64,000 nt of DNA, taken from JADKCL01 sp046329055 (lineage in GTDB: Bacteria; Bacteroidota; Bacteroidia; J057; JADKCL01). The notes under the pieces were generated by a model. The model had not been told where the DNA came from and did no database searches. It saw only the letters and a program-made list of their open reading frames with translations. The DNA is taken from NCBI GenBank assembly GCA_046329055.1, contig JAXLVK010000017.1, positions 13,192 through 77,191 on the forward strand, written 5' to 3'. A program made the position numbers and the translations under genes. Shown in pieces: positions 34,658-41,902 of the stretch; position 1 is the first letter of the stretch; every line of letters starts with the position of its first letter.

Positions 34658-36412
34658 ATGAAAACGCTTGGCGCTTCCATCTTATTCCTCGCAACCCTCG
34701 CCTTCTCGGGCGGAGCTTTGGCGCAATCCCCTTTGCTGACCCGGGTGACCTCCGGCCCCGTCGTGACCACCCCGAGCGGCTCCCGCAGTTGCAATTGGCT
34801 CGATTTTGACCGCGACGATTTCCAAGACCTGCTCATCACCAACGGCAAGCAAGGTGGCGAGGACAACATGCTCTACCGCAACGACCGCCAGGGCGGATTC
34901 AGCCTGGTCGCGGACACCGTCTGCCACGACGGCGCGCCCAGCGATGGAGCGACATGCGCCGACTATGACAATGACGGCTTCATCGACATCTACGTCTCCA
35001 ATTGGTATGGGGTGGACAACCTGCTCTATCACAACGACATGGGAGGTGGATTTATCCGGATCGACTCCGGGATCGTACCCAATGATGCGGGCTATTCTGA
35101 GACGGCAGCATGGGGCGACGCGGACGGGGACGGTCTCCTGGACCTCTATGTCGCGAACAGCGACGGCAACTTCCGCAACTTCCTCTACCACAACCTAGGC
35201 GGTGGCGCTTTCCAAAAGGTCTCCGGCATCGTCCCTGTCACCGACCAGTTCCGCTCGCGCTGCGTGAATTGGATCGACATGGACTTGGACGGCGACCAGG
35301 ACCTTTTCGTCACCAACGAAGCCAATCAGCGCAACCAACTCTACCGCAACGACGGCTATCCCACCTTCACCAAAATCTCGACCGGGGCCATTGCCACCAG
35401 CCAATTCACCTCCCACAGCAGCTCTTGGGGCGACTACGACAATGACGGCGACTTCGATGTGGTCGTTGCAAACTACAATCAAGCCGCGCAGCTGTTCCAA
35501 AATGACGGATCCGGCAACTTCAGCCTCATTTCCAGCCCATTTGGCGGCGACGTTGGCTGCTCGTTCAGCTCCGCATGGGCCGATTACGACAACGATGCCG
35601 ACCTCGACCTCCTCATCACCAATGGCTACTGCACCTCCTTCACGCACAATTTCCTCTACGAAAACCAAGGCAACGGCGCATTTGTCCGGAACATGACCGA
35701 GCCCGTGGCCATCGACTCGGGCAGTTCCTACGGCTGTGCTTGGGGCGACTACGACAATGACGGCTTCCTCGACCTTGCCATCGCCAATTGGCGGAACGAG
35801 ACCCAACCCAACTACCTCTACCACAATGCCGGCAACGCCAACCATTGGGTGGAATTCAAACTCGAAGGGACGGTTTCCAACCGCTCTGCCATCGGTACCA
35901 TCGTCTCATTGCAGGCCATCATCCAAGGCGACACCGTGCATCAAATGCGCGAAGTCACCGCTCAATCCGGCTATTGCAGCCAAAACAGCCTGGTGCTGCA
36001 CTTTGGCCTCGCAGACGCGACGAACATCCTGCAAATGAACGTCACGTGGCCCTCCGGCATCGAGCAGACCTTCGGGAACATCACCGCCAACGCGCTCTAC
36101 AGCCTCCAGGAAAACGGCAGCATCCAAGTCGTGGGCATCGACCCTGACAAGGACGGCAACATGGGCCTGCAAGTATTCCCGAATCCCAGCGACGGCCGGT
36201 TCACCGTCAGAATCGATGCCAATCCCGCCGGAAACCTCCAGTGTGAGGTGACCGACATCAACGGGCGCCTCATCCAAAGCCAGCAATTGGCCTCCCTCGG
36301 TGGCACCCAGGAATTTTCTCTTGCGGTCGATGCCCCACAGGGCCTCTATCTGCTGCGCGTCCGCGACGAAGACGGCCATGCCGCTCAGCGCAAAATCCTG
36401 ATCGTGGACTGA
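34658..36412 (+). CDS. Secreted VCBS/FG-GAP repeat protein with ASPIC/UnbV and T9SS domains
   Basis: 584 residues from the ATG at 34658 (signal peptide MKTLGASILFLATLAFSGG). At least seven VCBS-like repeats with D-x-D-x-D calcium loops (DFDRDDFQDLL, DYDNDGFIDIY, DADGDGLLDLY, DMDLDGDQDLF, DYDNDGDFDVV, DYDNDADLDLL, DYDNDGFLDLA). A segment like ASPIC/UnbV (NHWVEFKLEGTVSNRSAIGT) follows, then a C-terminal T9SS type A sorting domain. Likely a surface adhesin or cargo. It ends 38 nt before the first of the six small peptide genes, with no terminator between, so it may be co-transcribed with them. Confidence 0.88.
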   Translation: MKTLGASILFLATLAFSGGALAQSPLLTRVTSGPVVTTPSGSRSCNWLDFDRDDFQDLLITNGKQGGEDNMLYRNDRQGGFSLVADTVCHDGAPSDGATCADYDNDGFIDIYVSNWYGVDNLLYHNDMGGGFIRIDSGIVPNDAGYSETAAWGDADGDGLLDLYVANSDGNFRNFLYHNLGGGAFQKVSGIVPVTDQFRSRCVNWIDMDLDGDQDLFVTNEANQRNQLYRNDGYPTFTKISTGAIATSQFTSHSSSWGDYDNDGDFDVVVANYNQAAQLFQNDGSGNFSLISSPFGGDVGCSFSSAWADYDNDADLDLLITNGYCTSFTHNFLYENQGNGAFVRNMTEPVAIDSGSSYGCAWGDYDNDGFLDLAIANWRNETQPNYLYHNAGNANHWVEFKLEGTVSNRSAIGTIVSLQAIIQGDTVHQMREVTAQSGYCSQNSLVLHFGLADATNILQMNVTWPSGIEQTFGNITANALYSLQENGSIQVVGIDPDKDGNMGLQVFPNPSDGRFTVRIDANPAGNLQCEVTDINGRLIQSQQLASLGGTQEFSLAVDAPQGLYLLRVRDEDGHAAQRKILIVD

Positions 36413-36450
36413 ATGCCCACTCTTGCGACTACTTCTTTTACTGATTGACA

Positions 36451-36612
36451 ATGAAATCGCATCACCCCAAAATTGCTGACGTGCGCAAGGCGCTTCCCAG
36501 CAATGTCATTGCCCCCGCGCAATCCAGCCTGCTCCAAGGCGGCGGCCGCCCGGCGTTCCAATTTCCCCGGCTGCCCCTCCCTTACATCATCGACACCGAC
36601 AAGCCTGACTGA
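36451..36612 (+). CDS. Small double-glycine peptide 1 (type B tail)
   Basis: 53 residues from the ATG at 36451. Leader contains ADVRKALPSN, then a GGG motif, then a tail RPAFQFPRLPLPYIIDTDKPD. The tail is homologous to that of peptide 3, with the conserved PR[L/I]P and DTD[K/R]P. No Cys and no membrane helix. Starts 38 nt after the upstream secreted protein. First of a six-gene array. Function unknown. Confidence 0.8.
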   Translation: MKSHHPKIADVRKALPSNVIAPAQSSLLQGGGRPAFQFPRLPLPYIIDTDKPD

Positions 36613-36632
36613 AAACCTTAAATCCAATTACA

Positions 36633-36773
36633 ATGATGAAGTTCTCAAAAACCAAACCCCGCACGTTCTCCCAATTGCTGAACAGCAAGCGGTTGATGAA
36701 CAGTCAATCAGAGCGCCTTCGCGGCGGCGATGGCCTAGAAACCTTTCCTTGGATTGACAAACCCGGCGGCTGA
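36633..36773 (+). CDS. Small double-glycine peptide 2 (type A tail)
   Basis: 46 residues from the ATG at 36633 (another ATG directly follows). Leader KPRTFSQLLNSKRL then LRGG and the tail DGLETFPWIDKPGG. The tail PWID[K/Q]PGG is shared with peptides 4, 5 and 6. It starts 21 nt after peptide 1. The leader lacks the VRKAL motif, but the LRGG and tail match. No Cys, Ser or Thr cluster for lanthionine. Confidence 0.85.
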   Translation: MMKFSKTKPRTFSQLLNSKRLMNSQSERLRGGDGLETFPWIDKPGG

Positions 36774-36831
36774 ATGACCTACGGCATCCCAGGCCCGGCA
36801 GCTACACCCTTTATTTTTAAGGAATACCACT

Positions 36832-36990
36832 ATGCAAAAGCAACAGAATCTCCAGAATGTGCGAAAGGCGCTGTCCATGAGCACAATCGAGCCGGCAACT
36901 GCCGCTCGCATCCTCGGCGGTGGTCGCCAAGCCCATCAATATCCCCGAATTCCGACGCCCTTCGTCGTCGATACCGATCGGCCGGGCTGA
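36832..36990 (+). CDS. Small double-glycine peptide 3 (type B tail)
   Basis: 52 residues from the ATG at 36832. Leader LQNVRKALSMST, then ILGGG, then a tail RQAHQYPRIPTPFVVDTDRPG that aligns column by column with peptide 1. A longer overlapping frame at 36774 lacks this conservation. 58-nt spacer from peptide 2. Confidence 0.82.
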   Translation: MQKQQNLQNVRKALSMSTIEPATAARILGGGRQAHQYPRIPTPFVVDTDRPG

Positions 36991-37010
36991 GACGCATCAA
37001 TCCAATGATT

Positions 37011-37151
37011 ATGAAAAAGCAACTTCGTCCGAATTCAGCCTTGAAGCGCAAATCGCTCTCGGCCAAGCAATTGCAGCCCTTTCAAAGCCACGTGATCCGT
37101 GGTGGCGAAGACAAAGAGTTGTATCCCTGGATCGACCAACCCGGAGGTTGA
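37011..37151 (+). CDS. Small double-glycine peptide 4 (type A tail)
   Basis: 46 residues from the ATG at 37011 (another ATG at 37005). Leader with KRKSLSAKQLQPFQSHVIRGG, tail EDKELYPWIDQPGG. The start after peptide 3 is 20 nt away. The IRGG motif replaces LRGG. Confidence 0.85.
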   Translation: MKKQLRPNSALKRKSLSAKQLQPFQSHVIRGGEDKELYPWIDQPGG

Positions 37152-37227
37152 GATCTGGGCTTCGTCCCTGCCTCCACCAATCTGGAATCGAGATCCTTCC
37201 CTATTCACTTTCAGTAGAATTCACTCA

Positions 37228-37362
37228 ATGCTTACAAAAACGAAACTTTCCGAAGTGCGCAAGGCGCCTTCCGGAGAGCAAATCACCCAGCACCAGTCTG
37301 CGGTCATTCGTGGCGGTGATGACCTCAAACTTTTCCCTTGGATTGACCAGCCCGGTGGCTGA
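37228..37362 (+). CDS. Small double-glycine peptide 5 (type A tail)
   Basis: 44 residues from the ATG at 37228. Leader LSEVRKAPSGEQ, then IRGG, tail DDLKLFPWIDQPGG. Leader and tail both match peptide 6. Seventy-six nucleotides separate it from peptide 4. Confidence 0.88.
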   Translation: MLTKTKLSEVRKAPSGEQITQHQSAVIRGGDDLKLFPWIDQPGG

Positions 37363-37430
37363 TGACCGTTACACCTTCCCCGCTGGCTCCAGCGGGCGCG
37401 TTCTTAACGTTTTCGTTCACTCTATTGCAG

Positions 37431-37565
37431 ATGCAAAAGCAGCGAAAGCTTGTCGATGTGCGCAAGGCGCTTTCCGGCAAGCAAATGGATGCAAAGCAGC
37501 GTGCCGCCCTCAGAGGCGGAGACGATCTGGAAGGCTACCCTTGGATTGACAAGCCGGGAGGCTGA
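37431..37565 (+). CDS. Small double-glycine peptide 6 (type A tail)
   Basis: 44 residues from the ATG at 37431. Leader LVDVRKALSGKQMDAKQ, then LRGG, tail DDLEGYPWIDKPGG. The clearest member: VRKALSGKQ, LRGG and PWIDKPGG are all present. Last gene before the 37585-37628 terminator. Confidence 0.88.
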   Translation: MQKQRKLVDVRKALSGKQMDAKQRAALRGGDDLEGYPWIDKPGG

Positions 37566-37584
37566 GCGTCGCTTGCAGTATGCA

Positions 37585-37628
37585 GGGGCGGCGGGGCTTT
37601 TGGCCTCGCCGCCCCTTAAGTTTTGAGT
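37585..37628 (+). terminator. Terminator closing the peptide array
   Basis: GGGGCGGCGGGGC (37585-37597) pairs with GCCTCGCCGCCCC (37603-37615), 13 bp with one G-T pair and a 5-nt loop. It is followed by TTAAGTTTT. Confidence 0.85.
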
Positions 37629-37938
37629 TCCAGATGGATTCAACGGCGTTTTGGCCGCCTGCTGTACCCCGAGTGCTATCGGGACACGGCCTGGGAGTCC
37701 GATTGAACTTGCGCTTTGGAGGAGTCGGTCGCCTGCTGGGACCTAGGCCAGAGCCCCTCGGCGGCCGCACCAGTGCTCCTGCCCAACTAAACTGTGGAAA
37801 CTGAGACAAATACTGCAGCCAAGCCAGCAAGAATCCGCTTCCATGGGAAGCCGCAAGCCGTTGATCAGATGCTTTTGATCCTGCAGACGATCCATGGCCT
37901 ATTTCCTGAATTTGCGTAGGAGGATCTTCTCGGTAGCC
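37629..37938. other. Intergenic gap after the peptide array
   Basis: About 310 bp, no credible CDS. It contains CCCGAGTGCTATCGGG (37667-37682), a short palindrome. The repaired leuS stop (37939) adjoins it. Nothing else recognised. Confidence 0.5.
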
Positions 37939-37952
37939 TCAAACCACGAGGT

Positions 37953-40724
37953 TCACAATCCTACCGGGTGACCACGATCACCTTCTTGACGGCGGCGCCA
38001 GCGAGGATACCTCCTTGACCTCCTCAGAGGCAAGCACTTCCTTCTCCACATCCTCCTTGCCCGCGCGTCCGCAGCCACGACAATCTTGCCGCGGAGCTTG
38101 CCGTTCACTTGCACCGGGTACTCGATGGAGGAGACCGCGATGTATTTGGCTTCAAATTGGGGCCATTGCGCTTCGGCGATGGAGTAGGTATGGCCGAGCA
38201 TTTCCCAGAGTTCCTCGCAGAAGTGCGGCGCAAAGGGCGACAGCACCACCAAGAAGGGCTCCAAGATCGCGCGGGAGGTCGTCTTCAGGCGCTGCGCCTC
38301 GTTCGCGAACTTCATGAACTGCGCGACGGAGGTATTGAAGCTCAGGGCTTGGATATCGTCCTGCACCTTGCTGATCGTCTGATGCAGGATCCGCAATTCG
38401 TCAGCATTCGGCTCGGCGTCCGTGACTATGAGGCGGTTCTCGTCATCGGTGAACAGGTTCCACACCTTGCGCAGGAAGCGGAAGCTGCCCTCGATGCCAT
38501 GGGTGCTCCAGGGTTTGGGATCTTCGAATGGGCCGAGGAACATCTCGTACAAGCGCAGGGTGTCCGCGCCATAGCGATCGCAGATGTCCGATGGGTTGAC
38601 GACGTTGTAATAACGCTTGCTCATCTTCTCCACCTGATAGCCGCAGCGGAATGTGCCATCGGCCTCGGTGACGAATTCAGCGGTCGCGTATTCACCGCCA
38701 CGGGTCGTTCTTACGCGCTCAAGGTCGAGGACATCATTTTCCACAATGTTCACATCGACGTGGATCGGATCGACTTCCTTGCCCTCGATGAGTCCGGCGC
38801 TCAGGTAGGTCTCGGTTCCGCGCAGGCGGTACATGAGGCTGCTCCGCCCTTGGATCATGCCTTGGTTGACCAGCTTTTGGAATGGCTCCTCGCGGCTGAC
38901 ATGGCCCAAATCGTATAGGACCTGCGTCCAGTAGCGGGAGTACAACAGGTGCCCCACAGCATGCTCAGAGCCGCCAACGTAGAGATCGACATTCATCCAA
39001 TAGGCTTCCTTGGACTGATCGGTGAAGCGGTCGGCATTTTTCGTGTCGAAGTAGCGGAGGAAATACCAGCTCGATCCGGCGTAGCCGGGCATGGTGTTCG
39101 TCTCCCGGACGCTGCCATCGGGCAGGTGCAGCCAATCGGTGACATTCGCCAGCGGCCCTTCCCCTCCATCGCCGGGCTCATAGCGCTCGACTTCTGGCAA
39201 GAGGATCGGCAACTCGCTCTCCTCCAATGCATAAGGCAGGCCATCACGGAACACAATCGGGAATGGCTCGCCCCAGTAACGCTGACGGCTGAAGTTCGGG
39301 TCGCGCAGGCGGTAGTTCACCCGTGCCTTGCCGATGCCCAATTTTTCGAGCTCCTCGATCGCGCGGCGGACGCCGTCCTTGGCATCAAACCCATTCAGGA
39401 AGAAGGAGTTGATGTAACGGCCGACTTTTGCCTCATAGGCCTCCTCGCTGATGTCCGCACCCTCGATGATGGGCAGGATCTCCAATTTGAAATGCTTGGC
39501 GAAGGCATAGTCCCGGCTGTCTCCAGCGGGCACGGCCATGATCGCCCCCGTGCCATAGCCCCAGAGCACATAGTCCGCAGTCCAGATGGGCACCAGTTTC
39601 CCTTCGATGAAAGGATGCCGCACGTAGGCCCCGGTAAACTTACCGGTGATTTTCTTTTCCTGCTGACGCTCAACCTCGCTCCGGTTCTTCGCCCAGGTCA
39701 CATATTCCATGACATCCTCCCGGCGGTCGTCGGTGACGATCTTTTCCACGAGTGGATGCTCCGGCGCCAATACCATGAATGTGGCCCCGAAGATGGTGTC
39801 CGGGCGTGTGGAGAAGACCTCGATCCGCTCCTCATGCCCATCGATCTGCCAGAAGAAATTGGCACCTTCACTCCTGCCGATCCAGTTGCGCTGCTGCTCC
39901 TTGATGCTTTCCGGCCAAGAAAGATGGTCCAGATTTCCCAAAAGGCGATCTGCATACGCGCGCATCCGGAACGCCCACTGACGCATGGGCTTGCGGATGA
40001 CCGGGAAGCCGCCGCGCTCGGAGACGCCATTGATCACCTCGTCATTCGCCAATACCGTTCCCAACCCGGGACACCAGTTCACCTCGGTATAGGCGATGTA
40101 GGCCATGCGGTAATCCAAAAGGATCTCGTGGCGACGTGTTTCCGAAAAGCCCTTCCAATCCGCCGCAGTGAATTCACCAGTGAAATCGCCGAAGGCACGA
40201 AGCCCGCCGCCAGTTCCATGCGCCTCGAAATGCGCGACCAGCGTATCGATATGCTCCGCTTTGTTGGTGGAGAGGTTGTACCAGCTGTGGAAAATCTGCA
40301 AGAATATCCACTGCGTCCAGCGATAATAGTCTGGATCGCAGGTCTTCATGTCAGTCGTATCGGGGTCATAAGCCAATCCGATGCGCATGAGCTGATCTTG
40401 GAAGGTCTTGATGTTGTTGATCGTGGTCACGGCAGGGTGCTGCCCCGTCTCGATCGCATACTGCTCCGCAGGCAGGCCAAATGCGTCATAGCCCATGGGA
40501 TGCAGGACGTTGAATCCAGCCTGACGCTTGAAACGTGACACGATGTCCGTCGCGATGTACCCAAGCGGGTGCCCTACGTGGAGGCCAGCCCCTGAAGGGT
40601 AAGGAAACATGTCCAGCACATAATACTTCGGCTTGGACTGATCATTTGAGATGGCAAAAGTCCTGTGTGCCCGCCAATACTGCTGCCATTTGGCCTCGAT
40701 GGCACGGAAGTCGTAAGTTCCCAT
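37953..40724 (-). CDS. leuS: Leucyl-tRNA synthetase, 3' end frameshifted
   Basis: 923 residues as sequenced. Charges tRNA-Leu. The HIGH motif is HVGHPLGY, the KMSKS motif is KMSKRYYN, and the editing and Zn-like insertion regions (NFFWQIDGHEERIEVFSTRPDT, GYGTGAIMAVPAGD) are typical. After VNGKLRGKIVVAADA the frame breaks. With about three 1-nt corrections (near 38056, 38018 and 37975) the protein continues as GKEDVEKEVLASEEV and ends VIVVPGRIVNLVV at a stop at 37939. Likely sequencing error, not a real truncation. TAGTTTTG promoter box at 40732-40739. Confidence 0.97.
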   Translation of the reverse strand: MGTYDFRAIEAKWQQYWRAHRTFAISNDQSKPKYYVLDMFPYPSGAGLHVGHPLGYIATDIVSRFKRQAGFNVLHPMGYDAFGLPAEQYAIETGQHPAVTTINNIKTFQDQLMRIGLAYDPDTTDMKTCDPDYYRWTQWIFLQIFHSWYNLSTNKAEHIDTLVAHFEAHGTGGGLRAFGDFTGEFTAADWKGFSETRRHEILLDYRMAYIAYTEVNWCPGLGTVLANDEVINGVSERGGFPVIRKPMRQWAFRMRAYADRLLGNLDHLSWPESIKEQQRNWIGRSEGANFFWQIDGHEERIEVFSTRPDTIFGATFMVLAPEHPLVEKIVTDDRREDVMEYVTWAKNRSEVERQQEKKITGKFTGAYVRHPFIEGKLVPIWTADYVLWGYGTGAIMAVPAGDSRDYAFAKHFKLEILPIIEGADISEEAYEAKVGRYINSFFLNGFDAKDGVRRAIEELEKLGIGKARVNYRLRDPNFSRQRYWGEPFPIVFRDGLPYALEESELPILLPEVERYEPGDGGEGPLANVTDWLHLPDGSVRETNTMPGYAGSSWYFLRYFDTKNADRFTDQSKEAYWMNVDLYVGGSEHAVGHLLYSRYWTQVLYDLGHVSREEPFQKLVNQGMIQGRSSLMYRLRGTETYLSAGLIEGKEVDPIHVDVNIVENDVLDLERVRTTRGGEYATAEFVTEADGTFRCGYQVEKMSKRYYNVVNPSDICDRYGADTLRLYEMFLGPFEDPKPWSTHGIEGSFRFLRKVWNLFTDDENRLIVTDAEPNADELRILHQTISKVQDDIQALSFNTSVAQFMKFANEAQRLKTTSRAILEPFLVVLSPFAPHFCEELWEMLGHTYSIAEAQWPQFEAKYIAVSSIEYPVQVNGKLRGKIVVAADARARRMWRRKCLPLRRSRRYPRWRRRQEGDRGHPVGL

Positions 40725-40731
40725 AGGGTGG

Positions 40732-40739
40732 CAAAACTA
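40732..40739 (-). promoter_or_regulatory. -7 box TAGTTTTG before leuS
   Basis: Exact TAnnTTTG on the minus strand, only 7 nt before the ATG. The leuS mRNA would therefore be almost leaderless. Confidence 0.55.
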
Positions 40740-40809
40740 AGCAGAAATTGAGCAGAATTCGCAGAATTGCGAAGCACATCACGAATACCATTGAAAATAG
40801 ACGAAGATG

Positions 40810-40950
40810 AGTAATTCACGGAATTTACAGAATTCCATCGCGCTGAACCTTGCCGCTTTGCCTTGCTCGCGGCCAACATGAGACGAGCCATGCATGATCT
40901 GCCCTGGGCAGAGATTCGGTGAATTCTGAAAATTCCGTGAATTCTGCTCC
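40810..40950. repeat. GAATTC/CGGAATT-type inverted repeat
   Basis: CACGGAATTTACAGAATTC (about 40817-40835) matches at 18 of 19 positions the complement of GAATTCTGAAAATTCCGTG (about 40920-40938). It is in the gap between leuS and the next gene. Confidence 0.7.
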
Positions 40951-40954
40951 AGGT

Positions 40955-41365
40955 TTACCTGAACATCGCCTTGATGCTGCCCCAGGTGCGCTGCACGGAG
41001 GTGGGGTTGTGGGTGATGTCGGTGAAGTAGGTGAAGACGGCGCCGTTTTGGACAACCTGCAGCTTGTAACTGATGGTCTTGGCTTCGTCCTTGAAGATGG
41101 TGTAGTCCTGGTACATGTACTTCATCGACCCATTGGGGGCGATGTGGTCGAGGAACGTGTACTGCGTATCCTCATTGACCTTGCGCCAGAGGCGAAAGTC
41201 AGTGATGCCAGCTTCGCTGGGCACTTCCCAGGCGATCACCACGTCAGCTCCATCCGGTGACGCATGCAAATAGTTCAGCGTCAGACTTTGAGCTTTGGCG
41301 GCGCCCCCAAAAAGCACCAGCGCAACTGCAAACAAGAGCAGTACAGTTGCATTTCTCATACCCAT
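40955..41365 (-). CDS. Secreted FN3-like hypothetical protein
   Basis: 136 residues with a signal peptide (VLLLFAVALVLFGGAAKAQ). The body resembles one fibronectin type III-like beta-sandwich (ADVVIAWEVPSEAGITDFRLWRK, SYKLQVVQNG). No motif gives a function. A TATTTTTG box lies at 41370-41377. Confidence 0.75.
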   Translation of the reverse strand: MGMRNATVLLLFAVALVLFGGAAKAQSLTLNYLHASPDGADVVIAWEVPSEAGITDFRLWRKVNEDTQYTFLDHIAPNGSMKYMYQDYTIFKDEAKTISYKLQVVQNGAVFTYFTDITHNPTSVQRTWGSIKAMFR

Positions 41366-41369
41366 GCTA

Positions 41370-41377
41370 CAAAAATA
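41370..41377 (-). promoter_or_regulatory. -7 box TATTTTTG
   Basis: Exact TAnnTTTG on the minus strand, 4 nt before the ATG at 41365 (or 10 nt before 41359). Confidence 0.5.
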
Positions 41378-41480
41378 GCCTTTTTCCGACCATAGACAAG
41401 CGCAGAACTATCCACTTTTCCAACATCTTACGCCTCCAAGACAGTTCTAATTCGCACCTACCGAAGCAAACCCCAAAAAA

Positions 41481-41525
41481 AATTCAACTATCAATTGTCA
41501 ACTATCAACTATTGTTCTATTTTTG
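41481..41525 (+). promoter_or_regulatory. rpmE promoter within AT-rich heptamer repeat
   Basis: TATTTTTG at 41518-41525 is a perfect -7 box. A TTG at 41495-41497 lies about 20 nt upstream, fitting the -33 element. The TTG comes from a TCAATTGTCAACTATCAACT repeat (41491-41510), so the repeat supplies part of the promoter. Confidence 0.55.
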
Positions 41526-41558
41526 CCCACTCGTTTTTGAAAAGCTCGTACAAGGATT

Positions 41559-41807
41559 ATGAAAAAGGACATCCATCCGAACTACAGATTTGTAGTTTTC
41601 AAAGATATCTCGACGGACTACGCCTTCTTGAGCAAGTCTGCAGTCAACACCGCCGATAAGATCACCTGGGAAGATGGCAATGAGTATCCGCTGGTGAAGC
41701 TTGAAATTTCCAGCGACTCCCACCCATTCTTCACGGGTAAGCAGAAGCTCATCGACACCGCCGGCCGCGTGGACAAGTTCTACAGCCGCTACGGAGGCAA
41801 GAAATAA
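41559..41807 (+). CDS. rpmE2: 50S ribosomal protein L31, type B (zinc-independent)
   Basis: 82 residues. Begins MKKDIHPNYRFVVFKD and ends FYSRYGGKK, with GNEYPLVKLEISSDSHPFFTG in the middle. It lacks the CxxC zinc pairs of type A L31, the form typically made under zinc limitation. A perfect terminator follows at 41841-41865. Confidence 0.96.
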   Translation: MKKDIHPNYRFVVFKDISTDYAFLSKSAVNTADKITWEDGNEYPLVKLEISSDSHPFFTGKQKLIDTAGRVDKFYSRYGGKK

Positions 41808-41840
41808 TACCGCAACGCTGCAAAGCGAGGCGACAAGGAA

Positions 41841-41870
41841 AGAGAGCGGGCATGACCCGCTCTCTTTTAT
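41841..41870 (+). terminator. Terminator after rpmE
   Basis: AGAGAGCGGG (41841-41850) pairs with CCCGCTCTCT (41856-41865) around CATGA, followed by TTTTATTTTT. Confidence 0.9.
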
Positions 41871-41902
41871 TTTTCTAAATTGCCCGGCAAATCGCGTGCT
41901 CC

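Noticed and set aside
36774..37549. Long overlapping frames across the peptide array
   Set aside because: They are not conserved between units and lack the shared leader/tail motifs. The six short frames are.
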